Source of the DNA: an uncultured Campylobacter sp.
GTDB lineage: Bacteria > Campylobacterota > Campylobacteria > Campylobacterales > Campylobacteraceae
Reading direction: 5' to 3'
NCBI RefSeq assembly: GCF_938039245.1
Contig: NZ_CALHVN010000065.1
Location: 1-64,000 of the forward strand
DNA: 64,000 nt
The position numbers were made by a program, and so were the translations under genes. Positions 1 to 8,548 of the stretch are shown piece after piece (position 1 is the stretch's first letter; every line of letters starts with the position of its first letter). The notes beneath the pieces were generated by a model. It was not told the origin of the DNA, searched no databases, and worked only from the letters and a program-made list of their open reading frames with translations.

Positions 1-114
1 ATAGGTTGAGTTGTTATATCGGGCGAAGTTTGTATTTTTTAATATAGAAGTAAATTGGTAAAAACCTTAGTTAATTAAAGCTTATTTTATATTAATTATA
101 TTTTTTAATAATTC

Positions 115-120
115 TATAAT
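115..120 (+). promoter_or_regulatory. Candidate -10 element for the HhH protein gene
   Basis: TATAAT lies 48 bases before the ATG at 168, in very AT-rich DNA. TAGAAT at 131-136, preceded by a T-run, is an equally plausible -10 that would give a shorter leader. An AAAAAAGG ribosome binding site ends at 160. Confidence 0.4.
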
Positions 121-167
121 TATTTTTTGGTAGAATGTGGACTTAAATTTCTAAAAAAGGAAAAACA

Positions 168-749
168 ATGAACAAATTTATATTATCTATGCTTGCATGC
201 GCCTCAATGGTGTTTGCTGCTATAAATTTAAATACCGCTACCAAAGAAGAGCTTATGAGTTTAAATGGTATCGGTTCAGCAAAAGCCGATGCTATTATTG
301 AATACAGAAAAACAAATAAGTTTGAAAGCATAGAGGATATTAAAAACGTAAACGGTATCGGCGATAAGACGTTTGAAAATTTAAAAGGCGATATCTCTAC
401 GAGCGGCGAAAGCGTAATGCCTTTAAGCAATAAAGCAACTAAGAAGGCGCAAGAAGCTAAAAGCGATATGTTTGACAAAGCAAAGCAGAGTAAAAAAGAG
501 GTCGCCAAAAAAACAAAAGATGTAGAAGATAAAATATCTACACCTGCAAAAGATATAGACAAATCTAAAACCGATATAGAGGAAAAGGCTTCTAAAAGTA
601 TCAAAAACAAAGTAAAATCAGGCGAAGATAAAAGCGAAAAAGGTATTGACGAGGCTAAAACTAAGGCAAAGTCTTTAAAAAAGAAGGGTGAAGAAAGTCT
701 AGGCAAGGAAGTTGAAGCTAAAAAACCTACAAAGAAAAAATCAGAATAA
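168..749 (+). CDS. Secreted helix-hairpin-helix (ComEA-like) protein with Lys/Ser-rich tail
   Basis: 193 aa. A signal peptide (residues 1-18, ending VFAA) is followed by a ComEA-type double helix-hairpin-helix domain at about 19-75, with the typical INLNTAT start and the two hairpins LNGIGSAKA and VNGIGDKT. HhH domains of this kind bind DNA backbone without sequence specificity, so a role in DNA binding in the periplasm, as for ComEA in DNA uptake, is plausible. Residues 80-193 are a Lys/Ser/Glu-rich, probably helical tail (KKAQEAKSD, DKAKQSKKEVAKK) that ordinary short ComEA proteins lack. The gene is AT-rich and lysine-heavy compared with the rest of the window. It stands alone, with its own promoter and no competence genes beside it. 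Domain call is confident; function is inferred. Confidence 0.8.
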   Translation: MNKFILSMLACASMVFAAINLNTATKEELMSLNGIGSAKADAIIEYRKTNKFESIEDIKNVNGIGDKTFENLKGDISTSGESVMPLSNKATKKAQEAKSDMFDKAKQSKKEVAKKTKDVEDKISTPAKDIDKSKTDIEEKASKSIKNKVKSGEDKSEKGIDEAKTKAKSLKKKGEESLGKEVEAKKPTKKKSE

Positions 750-1036
750 TCCTATGTCGTTTCAGCTCAAATTTGAGCTTATAAATTAAATCGCGTAAAT
801 CTTTTTGGTAAATAATCAGAAAAGATTTATGCGATATCTCTTGCTGATTATATTGCCCCATAATTTATTAAAGCTCTCTTTAACTTAAACTTACACAAAA
901 TTGCAGTAAGTTATGATAAGAGCTATATTCTTACAAGTAACGAGCGTGGCAAAGTTAAAAATACCTAAGCTTCTAGGCGGCGAGGTTTTAGCCTCACCTA
1001 GAAGCTTAGCTTTAAATTAGATCAAAGATATTTTTA

Positions 1037-1310
1037 CTTCGCCTCGCTCGCAACTGCGTCTTGAAAAGCTATAAGCGTAGTGAGGTAGAACGGATCTAAA
1101 CGAGTAAGATGTGTTGCGCTAACGCTCTATTTGAGAAAAGGGTTACAGGGGTAAGTAAAAGTAGCCGGTGCTTAACCTCTTTGCTCGTTACTGTTTCTTA
1201 AAAAGCGAAAAGCGCAGCGAAGTGGAGTAGAGCAAAGCTAGGCTAAGAGAGTAAGAGATCTTGCACTCACGCTATCTTTAAGAAAATAGGTAGAATGCAC
1301 GGTAAATAAA
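1037..1310. repeat. Two diverged tandem copies of a ~125-135 bp repeat
   Basis: Copy A (about 1037-1160) and copy B (about 1178-1310) align end to end by eye: GCTCG(C/T) near the start, CTTGAAAAGC against CTTAAAAAGC, GTAGTGAGGTAGA against GCGAAGTGGAGTAGA, GAGTAAGA in both, CGCT then TTTGAGAAAA against TTTAAGAAAA, and GTAAGTAAAA against GTAAATAAAA at the end. Copy B contains the inverted pair CTTTGCTC (1179-1186) and GAGCAAAG (1230-1237), so it could fold. A shorter related piece (CGAACGAAGCGGAGCAGA) lies near 1780. Origin unknown; percent identity was not computed. Confidence 0.5.
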
Positions 1311-1421
1311 ACTCCGGTATTTCTGCTTTATCTTGCTCGTAGTTGTAAACAGGTGATATGTTAAAGCTGACTGTAAGGTCTATATCCGGGTAGCTAAAAA
1401 CTGTTCTGCAAATGAACTAAT

Positions 1422-1574
1422 GCCGATATTGCCAAGATTTCTCAAACAGAGTACGTCTTATTGATAGCAGACAAAGCGAAGTTAGGTATAAGCGGTATGG
1501 ATGATAGCGCTAAGTATTTATTACTGCTAAGTGCTTATGACGGATTAGTAGATTATGTAACTTTAGTTTATTAG
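1422..1574 (+). pseudogene. Possible C-terminal coding remnant
   Basis: An open stretch of about 50 codons ends at TAG 1572-1574 and is closed upstream by TGA. It reads ADIAKISQTEYVLLIADKAK and onward through GISGMDDSAKYLLLLSAYDG, with ordinary amino-acid composition and no start codon with a ribosome site. The LLIADKAKLG stretch faintly recalls the C-terminal domain of DeoR-family sugar-responsive regulators, but this is weak. It may be chance. Confidence 0.2.
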
Positions 1575-2932
1575 AGTAAAGCATTCTAAGAATAAATTTT
1601 TATTTGCTATTTTACAAGGAGCAAACGGCTTTCTGCTTTATAAAAAGCTAATAGTAAAATCATATAAACAATATAAAAACTTTGTCTCAAGTGTAGCATG
1701 TTTTTATCATTAGCAAACATTAAAGCTAATCACAAGAGCCTCGACTTGCTTTGCCGCCAATTCCTGAAAGGCTACGAACGAAGCGGAGCAGACATATAGA
1801 TCAGCTAAATTTGTATGATACGCCCCAGAAACCATCCTAGAGCAAAAGCGGCTTTCTTAAGTTTTTAACCCAAATCATCCTTAAAACCTCGGGCGGTTTC
1901 GTTAAAATGTTTTTCCGTAAAGTTTCTAGTGTCTAATTTAAGAACTTTGACCTCGTCTTTAAGATTTAAGGGCTTTACGAGCTAAAATTCGATTAAAATC
2001 TTAGCCAGTGTTTTATAAAACGCTCGCCAAATGCAAGAGAGAATTAAAAGCAGAAATATTTTAAAATTTAAGGGTTATCATATGTCTGCTTAGAGCATTA
2101 AATTTATCTTTCGGCCGGCAAGGTTTGGATACTCTTTTGGCTAGAGCGTGGGACTAGATACGTAGGTACGGAATGCGCTAAAGCCGCCATTTAAATTTGC
2201 TTTAGGCAAGATTATCGCCGTCGTCTAAAAAAGCCTAACGCTCTTCGTGCGGTTACCGGCGCAAATAGCTACATATCAACTTTGTTTGCGCAAGAGTAAG
2301 AGTTGGATACAAAGCGTAGAATACAAGCACAACCGCCCGCCGCCCGCTTTCATAGTAAAGCCGCTTAACCGCGCTTTATTAGCAGTATGTCGGGTTTGTA
2401 GATAAACCATCATTGGCGCGGTCTTATTTTTGTATCGGGTTTGCGACTTTTAGGAATGCAGCAATATTTCCAGCTTTAGATTAGGTGGTTGCACTATATT
2501 TGCCTTGCCGAGTATTTGCTAAATTTAGCTTAGGATGCAAATAAAATTTCTGGATTATCGCGGTTGGAGCGCGAGGGGTGTCGATTTGACAGTTTCTCAT
2601 AGTAGATGAGGCGTATTATCTTAAGATCTTGGTTGGGCAAGCTAAAAGTAGATACCGTTTATGCGGCTTAGCGATATAACGGATAAAACGGCGGCGGCTT
2701 AAAAAATTAAGCCCCGGGCTTAAAATTTTACCTAAGGTCATAAAAGCAACTCTTAGCTTAAGACAAAACTCCGTCTAATGAGCAAAAACTAAAGACGAAT
2801 TCGGCTAGCTAAGAAGTAGGCTAAAAAGCAAAGGCCTGCGCGTGAATCCTAGGGTAAATTTTCTTGCTTCCAAAAAGCCCTTTGATCAAAATGCGCTAAA
2901 AAGCTAAAATGCAAAATAGCGAGCTAAAAAGC

Positions 2933-2957
2933 AGTCCGCCAAGCGTAAAGGCGGACT
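2933..2957 (-). terminator. Rho-independent terminator of the 2968-4458 gene
   Basis: Perfect 8-bp stem AGTCCGCC (2933-2940) / GGCGGACT (2950-2957) with a 9-base loop. On the minus strand it is followed by GCTTTTTAG. It lies just past the stop codon of the minus-strand gene. Confidence 0.8.
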
Positions 2958-2967
2958 AAAAACGAAA

Positions 2968-4458
2968 CTACCGATAAACCTCGCCGTCGATGATCGCCAT
3001 GGCTTTGTTATCTTTGACTAGCGGCGGAGTGTAGAAAAAGCTGTGGCGAACGACCGTACCGTCGTCGTATTTTAGCGTTAGCTCGCCTTGATCGAGCGTA
3101 TATGAGCCCTCGTCGCTGTGCGATTTTGAGCTACCCCCGCCTATGCCGCCGCCGGCGGTACCCGAGGTTGCCGTAGCATACGACGATCCGCCCGAGCTAA
3201 AGCGCCCTTTGCCGTCAAAGCAGTAGTATCCGCTCACGCCTACGCTTACCGTATCGCTGCCGCCCGACCAGCCGTACAGGGACGACGAGCTATCCTTGCG
3301 AAACGAGAAGCACTCTTTTGGCATTTGGCTTGAGATTTGCGCCTGAAACATATAATACCCCGTGCCGATGGAGTTCCACAAAAAGGTGCAGTCGTCGTTC
3401 TCGCAGTAGTAGCTCGTGTCGTAGTCGTCGTTGCTTGTTATCGTTAGGATGCCGTCTTTGACCTTATACGTGCCGTCGATGCGCGTGCGCCAGTCGGGCT
3501 TTTCTAGTCGGCTCGCGTAGGTGCCGTCGTCGCGTAGGTAAAAAGAATAATCCTCGCTCGTGTTTAAAAGCATATTAAATTTCGTACCGCCAAATACCCC
3601 CGAACCTTTTTTGCTCGCTCCGGCACTACTATGTTTGACGCCCGGATCTTTTGCTGGTTTTGCGGGTTCACCCGAATTTGAGCTTGATTTGCTTGCTTTT
3701 GCTTGCGCGCTACTTGCGCTTTTTTTAAAGACGAACAAGACCTCTTGCCCGTCCGCGACTTGTTTGTATTCGAGCATGCCGTCTTTTAGCCAAAACTCGC
3801 CCAGCCCTTTAGCGCTAAGCGCGTATTTGCCGCCGCCCAGACTTTCGTAGCCGCTTTTGCCAGCACTTTTGTTGCACGAACCGTCCTGGTTTACGCCCAC
3901 GATGCCTACCGTCGCTTCATCGCCGCCGATCTCAAAAAATGAGTCGCCGAAGCACTTTTGCCCCGCGACTTTAAAGCTCTGCCCCTGCGCCTTTAGCGAG
4001 ACTAGCTCCCATCTGCCCTCTAACTCGCTTAAATTTGACCCGCCAAGGCCGGTTTGATTTACGGCGCCGTTTACGATGCCGGCTAAATTTACCTCGTCTT
4101 TTTTAAAGGTAAATACGATCTCGCCGCCGTCCGCGCCTTGTTTGTATTCGAGCGAGCCGTTATTTAGCCGTAGCTCGCCGCCGCCAAGCGAGTATCTGCC
4201 GCCGCCTAGGCTTTTTAGAGCGAAGTTTTGTTCGGCTTTTTCGCAGGATTTGTCGCCCGCGCTGCTTAGGCTTAGGCGCGCGCTATCGCCGCTAGCCTCG
4301 ATAAAAGAATCTTCGAGGCATTTTTGTCCGGCCGTTTTAAACGTCTGTCCCTGCGCCGTAACCGAGACGATGCTCCATCTGCCCTCCAGCTCGCTAGCGC
4401 TTAAATTTAATCCGAGGCAAAGCGCCACGAGGATCGCAAAAAATTTAAATTTAGCCAT
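2968..4458 (-). CDS. Secreted lipocalin-like repeat protein, paralogue 2
   Basis: 496 aa. A Sec signal peptide (1-22, MAKFKFFAIL...NLSAS) leads into two tandem repeats of about 105 residues, each starting ELEGRW(S/E), carrying AGQKC(L/F)xDSF and ending in an aromatic-Lys strand (FTFKK / FVFKK). These look like lipocalin-like beta domains. A Ser/Ala/Lys linker (about 245-290) is followed by a C-terminal domain of about 200 residues with FYLRDDGTYASRLEKPDWRT and a Gly/Ser-rich loop, ending in a strand pair (GSYTLDQGELTLKYDDGT). Each repeat keeps paired cysteines. It is a tandem duplicate of the gene at 4542-5999; the first 18 residues are identical except one. The two probably form one transcript, with a terminator after this copy. 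Export to the periplasm or cell surface is inferred from the signal peptide. Function unknown; I do not recognise the full-length family. Confidence 0.8.
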   Translation of the reverse strand: MAKFKFFAILVALCLGLNLSASELEGRWSIVSVTAQGQTFKTAGQKCLEDSFIEASGDSARLSLSSAGDKSCEKAEQNFALKSLGGGRYSLGGGELRLNNGSLEYKQGADGGEIVFTFKKDEVNLAGIVNGAVNQTGLGGSNLSELEGRWELVSLKAQGQSFKVAGQKCFGDSFFEIGGDEATVGIVGVNQDGSCNKSAGKSGYESLGGGKYALSAKGLGEFWLKDGMLEYKQVADGQEVLFVFKKSASSAQAKASKSSSNSGEPAKPAKDPGVKHSSAGASKKGSGVFGGTKFNMLLNTSEDYSFYLRDDGTYASRLEKPDWRTRIDGTYKVKDGILTITSNDDYDTSYYCENDDCTFLWNSIGTGYYMFQAQISSQMPKECFSFRKDSSSSLYGWSGGSDTVSVGVSGYYCFDGKGRFSSGGSSYATATSGTAGGGIGGGSSKSHSDEGSYTLDQGELTLKYDDGTVVRHSFFYTPPLVKDNKAMAIIDGEVYR

Positions 4459-4541
4459 ATTTTTCCTTTCATAAATTTAGGCTTGGTTTGCGCGAACCCG
4501 TCCGCAAATTTACCGAATGCGGCGAATTTGCTCGGGTTTTG

Positions 4542-5999
4542 CTATTCGTCCAAAAAATATATCGCGCCGTCGACGACCACTCCGCCTGCCTTGCCTTCGC
4601 TAGTGGGTGGGATGTAAAAAAAGCTATGTCGCTGCGTCCGTCCGTCGTCGTATCTGAGCGTGAGTTCACCGCTATCCAGCGTATATGAGCCCGCGCTACT
4701 GCTAGATCTTGTTCCGCCGCCGCCCACATTGCTCATGGCGGCGGAGGAGTAGGACGAACTGCCGTCCTTGAAGCGGCCTTTGCCGTCGAAGTCATAGTAC
4801 CCGCTCACGCCGCCACCCACGATATCTGTGCCGCCCGAGGCGTTGTAAACGGACATGGAGCCAACGGAGGTAAACGAGTAGCTGCCCTTTGGCACCTCAT
4901 TTAAGATTTGAGCGTTAAAGAGATGGTATCCGCCGTCGCTCCACAAAAACGTGCAATCCGCATCCTCGCAGCTATATGTGCTTTGCTCGCCGTCGTTGGC
5001 GGTTCGTACGATTTTTTTGCCGTCTTTTTTATAAGTGCCGTCGATGCGCGTGCGCCAGTCGGGCTTTTCTAAACGGCTCGCGTAAGTGCCGTCGTCGCGC
5101 AGATAAAAGGATATGTCGGTATTGGTGTTTATGAAGAACCACTTGCCCGCAAACACGCCCGTGCCTTTTTTGGTAGCTTTTGCGTCGCTATGCTTGACGC
5201 TAGGGTCTTTTTGGGGCTCTAAATTTGAGCTTGATTTGGCTTGCGCCTGATTTGAGCTAGCCTGCGCCGCGCGGCTTTTTTTAAAGGTAAACAAGATGCT
5301 ACCCGCGCTTTGTTCGTATTCGAGCGTGTCAACCTTTAATCTAAATTCGCCCGCATCGTTATCTAGCGCGTACCTGCCTGCGCCAAGGCTTTTGTAGCCA
5401 CTTTCTCCTGCGCCTGTTTTGCACGTGCCGTCCGGATTTGCCGCTACGATACTGACTATGGCTTTGCCGCCCGAGATCTGGAAAAACGAATCCTCAAAGC
5501 ACTTTTGGCCTGCCGTTTTAAATGTCTGCCCTTGTGCTGTGACCGAGTCGATCTCCCATCTGCCCTCTAGCTCATCTGTGCTCAAATTTGAGCCAGTTGC
5601 CGTTGCCACGGCCTTGTTTGCGGCCGCGTCTTTTTTGAAAGAAAAAACGATAAATTTGCCGCCGTCTAAGGACTGTTTTACCTTTAGCGCGTCTTTATCT
5701 AGCCAAAACTCGCCGATAGGACCCAGCGCGTATTTGCCAGCACCTATGCTTTTAAAGGCGTAGCTTGCCGCGCCGCTTTTGCACGCGCCATCCTCGCCTA
5801 CGGAGCTAAGGCCTAGCTTTGCCTCCCGGCCGCTAACCTCGAAAAACGAATCCTCAAAGCACTTCTGCCCCGCCGTTTGCACCTCCTGCCCGTCTATGTT
5901 TGCCGAGACGATGCTCCATCTGCCCTCCAGTTCGCTAGCGCTTAAATTTAACCCGAGGCAAAGCGCCGCGAGGATTGCAAAAAATTTAAATTTGGCCAT
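4542..5999 (-). CDS. Secreted lipocalin-like repeat protein, paralogue 1
   Basis: 485 aa with the same plan as its downstream neighbour: signal peptide 1-22, two ELEGRW repeats (about 23-125 and 143-243) each with AGQKCFEDSFF, a low-complexity linker rich in Ser/Ala/Gln, and a C-terminal domain with FYLRDDGTYASRLEKPDWRT and GSYTLDSGELTLRYDDGR. The C-terminal domains of the two paralogues are the most alike, while the Gly/Ser loop and the second half of the repeats have diverged. Only 83 bases separate the two genes. A TTTTCC(T) ribosome-site complement sits just upstream of the start at 5999. This is the promoter-proximal copy. Product is predicted to be exported; role unknown. Confidence 0.8.
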   Translation of the reverse strand: MAKFKFFAILAALCLGLNLSASELEGRWSIVSANIDGQEVQTAGQKCFEDSFFEVSGREAKLGLSSVGEDGACKSGAASYAFKSIGAGKYALGPIGEFWLDKDALKVKQSLDGGKFIVFSFKKDAAANKAVATATGSNLSTDELEGRWEIDSVTAQGQTFKTAGQKCFEDSFFQISGGKAIVSIVAANPDGTCKTGAGESGYKSLGAGRYALDNDAGEFRLKVDTLEYEQSAGSILFTFKKSRAAQASSNQAQAKSSSNLEPQKDPSVKHSDAKATKKGTGVFAGKWFFINTNTDISFYLRDDGTYASRLEKPDWRTRIDGTYKKDGKKIVRTANDGEQSTYSCEDADCTFLWSDGGYHLFNAQILNEVPKGSYSFTSVGSMSVYNASGGTDIVGGGVSGYYDFDGKGRFKDGSSSYSSAAMSNVGGGGTRSSSSAGSYTLDSGELTLRYDDGRTQRHSFFYIPPTSEGKAGGVVVDGAIYFLDE

Positions 6000-6339
6000 A
6001 TTTTTCCTTTTCGGTAAATTTTATGAAAAAACGGTGGCTGATTTTAGCATCTAAGGATAAATCTACGAGAATTTAAGCAATGAAAAACGAAAGCAAGCTT
6101 GGCTTTTTGCGGCGAATTTATCGCTTTGCGCCTATTTTAATTCCGCGGTTGTCGTAAATCGGCGCAAAAACGTTTTGCAAAGCGGGTGTAGCATGCGAGT
6201 TTAATTTATATTTCGCAAAATCTCGGTACCTAGGCTAACTTAAACCTTTGAGTAGCGACTTAAGTTTAAGCTAAAACGCACGGCGAGATATCTTTAATCG
6301 GTGCTAAAATTGCGTGCGCCAGCGGCTAAAGCGTCTTTT
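6000..6339. other. Intergenic spacer upstream of the lipocalin-like pair
   Basis: About 340 bases between two minus-strand genes. It must hold the promoter for the pair at 2968-5999 and the end of the SUMF1-like transcript. An inverted pair CTTAAAC (6239-6245) / GTTTAAG (6264-6270) could act as a terminator. No coding frame seen. Confidence 0.4.
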
Positions 6340-7302
6340 TCAAAGTCTAAAAATACGCCTATAAATCGCGTTGTCGATATCGCCGTCGTTCAAAAACTCC
6401 AAATAATCATTTCGCATCTCCTCGCTCATAGCGTAAAAAGGCGAGACGGGCAGCAGGCACTCAAATAGCGACGCACCGCCGCAAAACGCGCTGCCGCCAT
6501 CGCCGCCTTTAAAGTATATCGGCGCGCTTACAAGCTCGACTGGGTAAGGATCAAAGGCGATGAATAGCCCGAATAAATTCGGCTCAAATAGCGAAAATTC
6601 CGGATTTTTGGGCTGATTAACGTGCGGTAACGCTACCTTGTCGGGATCAGGCTCGTCGCCGAAACGCCAAAGCGTGCGCGCCCCGCATCCGGCTAGATAT
6701 TCCCACTCGTCCTGGCTTGGTAGGCTAAAGCCGTTTTTGCGTAAATTTGCTTCAAGCTCCTCGTGCGTGACGTCGTCAAACAAAAACGCGCGAATTTTGC
6801 CGCCTTCGCGGACTAATTTTATCGCGCTCCAAACCGTCATTTCAGAAATATCTTTGTCTTTACCATGCGAAAAATTCTCTATCTCGTTTGCGTAAATTTT
6901 AAGTCTTTTGTCGCTTAAATCCACCTCGTACCAGCTAAGCTCGGCGGGTTTTCTTTCGGCTAGCATAGCTGGGATTTTGGTGCGGCGAAGCGGAGAGGTT
7001 TGTTCTGCTACGAATTCGCGCAGGCTTTGATCCTCGGGGCAAGAGTCGCATTGCTCTTTAATCTCTTTTGCCGAAATTTCATCTAAAACGGCAAAATCAT
7101 CCCAGCCAAGCTCCGGCTCGTCCCCCGGAATAAAAACGAACTCGCTCCCCTCAAAATCAAAAATGCCCGTCTCAAAGCTATGCTCGCCGCACGCAAATTT
7201 GCTTAAATTTAGAAATTTAAATTGCGGATATGCGGCGGATATTTTTAGCATTGCGTCTTGTTTTTCGTTGGAATTTAGCTTTTGAAATTCTGCCCTGTTC
7301 AT
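6340..7302 (-). CDS. SUMF1/FGE-like domain protein of unknown function
   Basis: 320 aa from the ATG at 7302, chosen because AAAGGACAAAAG precedes it at the right distance; a second ATG five codons upstream lies inside that ribosome site. The central part (about 200-255) has the hallmark segment LPSQDEWEYLAGCGARTLWR followed by FGDEPD and then NLFGL, which resembles the formylglycine-generating-enzyme (SUMF1) fold. That fold is also used in non-catalytic proteins. The N-terminal 150 residues are acidic and match nothing I know. There is no signal peptide, no sulfatase beside it, and the usual C-terminal catalytic cysteine region is not evident, so enzymatic FGE activity is doubtful. Confidence 0.65.
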   Translation of the reverse strand: MNRAEFQKLNSNEKQDAMLKISAAYPQFKFLNLSKFACGEHSFETGIFDFEGSEFVFIPGDEPELGWDDFAVLDEISAKEIKEQCDSCPEDQSLREFVAEQTSPLRRTKIPAMLAERKPAELSWYEVDLSDKRLKIYANEIENFSHGKDKDISEMTVWSAIKLVREGGKIRAFLFDDVTHEELEANLRKNGFSLPSQDEWEYLAGCGARTLWRFGDEPDPDKVALPHVNQPKNPEFSLFEPNLFGLFIAFDPYPVELVSAPIYFKGGDGGSAFCGGASLFECLLPVSPFYAMSEEMRNDYLEFLNDGDIDNAIYRRIFRL

Positions 7303-7490
7303 CTTTTGTCCTTTCAAAATTTAACGCATTTTAGCGGACGAATCTAAAAAACGTTTAAATTTGGACGCGCCGCGCGGCTAAACTCGGCTTTGAGTTAGGC
7401 GGCAAGCGATAAAATAGGTTAAAAACTATTTGCGAGTTAAAAACGGGGCAAATTTAAAGACTAAAAAGAAGGAATCGAAGCGATAAATTT

Positions 7491-7514
7491 AAAAAGAGCC
7501 CGAAAGGCGGGCTC
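7491..7514 (-). terminator. Rho-independent terminator of petABC
   Basis: GAGCCCG (7496-7502), loop AAAGG, CGGGCTC (7508-7514). On the minus strand the stem is followed by TTTTTAAATTT. It lies six bases after the petC stop. Confidence 0.9.
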
Positions 7515-7519
7515 CTATT

Positions 7520-8548
7520 TTAATGCAGTTTAGACCAAACCTTGCGTTTCCAAAGCCATCCGAAGATGCCAAAAATCAGGAAGTAGATCATCGCATTTAT
7601 GCCTAGACTTTCGCGCTCGGCCTTTTTAGCGTCGCCGGCTTTTTGCATGTAGGCTACGATTTGATCCTCGCTAGCCTTGCTTAGTCCTACGCGAGGCATC
7701 GCAGTGCCGGGTAGCATTTTTTGCGTATCGTTTATAAATTTATGCAGATAATCATCGCCCTTTGAGCGAATCATCATCGATAAATCAGGCGGGTTTGAGC
7801 CCATATACGCGGCTAAATTTACGCGGTTGCTTAGCGCGTATTTGTTTTCGTATTTCATGTCGTGGCATCTTTGGCATGCGTCGCGAAATACCTGCTCGTC
7901 GCTGACTTCTTTAGGCGCGATAGACTTTAGATACGCGACTATATCGGCGATCTCGGCATTTGGATCTTCTCCGCCCGCTCCGAAAAAGGCCGGCATAGGA
8001 TAAGGCTTTTCGTCGTTAAATTTATGCGTTAGCTTTAGCGCCTTGGTCGGGTCTTTTATAAGAGCTGCTAGGAAATGCTCGTCGTATATCGCTCCTGCGG
8101 TGCTAAGATCGGGCGGTACGACGCCGTGAGCTTCGCTAAGCTCGGCGGCGCTTAGAGCGTTTGGCATACCTGCGGCCTCTACGCCGTGACAGCCCGTGCA
8201 GCCCGCGTTAGCAAAAGTTTCCGCGCCTTTAGCGGCGTCTCCTTTGGCTAAATTTATAGTTTTTACTTCGTTCCAAAACGCCGTGTAATCCTCAAGGGAT
8301 TTTTTCGCCTCTTCTAGATCTTTTTTCGCTCCGGCGATTTTCTTTTCGTCATTTAGAGCTTGCGCGGCTTCGAGAGCTTTTTGTCTGGCTTCTACTACGG
8401 ATTTAGCTTGAGCTACGTCCTCTGCGCCTAGGTCGTAGTCAGCTGCGGCTACGTGCGGATGCATGACGCTATGCGCATAGGGCTCTATGCCCCAGTACGC
8501 TACGCCGGCAAGCGCGACTACGATTATAAAAATTTTTAGTTCTTTCAT
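7520..8548 (-). CDS. petC: Cytochrome bc1 complex, di-haem cytochrome c subunit
   Basis: 342 aa. This is the epsilonproteobacterial form of the bc1 cytochrome c subunit, with two c-type haem sites: CTGCH at residues 117-121 and CQRCH at 225-229. Residues 5-20 form an N-terminal membrane segment and the C-terminus (about 318-336) a second anchor ending in basic residues (WKRKVWSKLH). Likely axial methionines are in MPAFF and MPRVG. Residues 45-90 are an Ala/Glu/Lys-rich helical stretch before the first haem domain. It accepts electrons from the Rieske protein and passes them towards the cbb3 oxidase. Its start overlaps the petB stop (ATGA), so the two are translationally coupled. Confidence 0.95.
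   Translation of the reverse strand: MKELKIFIIVVALAGVAYWGIEPYAHSVMHPHVAAADYDLGAEDVAQAKSVVEARQKALEAAQALNDEKKIAGAKKDLEEAKKSLEDYTAFWNEVKTINLAKGDAAKGAETFANAGCTGCHGVEAAGMPNALSAAELSEAHGVVPPDLSTAGAIYDEHFLAALIKDPTKALKLTHKFNDEKPYPMPAFFGAGGEDPNAEIADIVAYLKSIAPKEVSDEQVFRDACQRCHDMKYENKYALSNRVNLAAYMGSNPPDLSMMIRSKGDDYLHKFINDTQKMLPGTAMPRVGLSKASEDQIVAYMQKAGDAKKAERESLGINAMIYFLIFGIFGWLWKRKVWSKLH

Larger units (their letters stand above)
750..2967. other. 2.2 kb gene desert with decayed sequence
   Basis: No open frame of useful length on either strand over about 2.2 kb, very unlike the gene-dense remainder. It holds two diverged repeat copies (1037-1310), a possible coding fragment (1422-1574), a third weak match to the repeat near 1738-1795 and a terminator-like palindrome TTAAGCCC-C-GGGCTTAA at 2707-2723. 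Stops are frequent in all frames, yet short stretches keep coding-like texture, which suggests eroded genes rather than a designed spacer. I could not identify the ancestors. Confidence 0.6.

Noticed and set aside
143..706. Long minus-strand open frame opposite the HhH gene
   Set aside because: It mirrors the Lys-rich coding strand as a Ser/Phe/Leu-rich product and has no ribosome site; it is a shadow.
1037..1310. CRISPR array
   Set aside because: The repeats are long, diverged and directly adjacent, with no regular unique spacers and no cas genes in the window.
3560..4474. Plus-strand open frames over the lipocalin-like gene
   Set aside because: Pro/Ser/Cys-rich shadows of a well-supported minus-strand gene, with near-copies over the paralogue.
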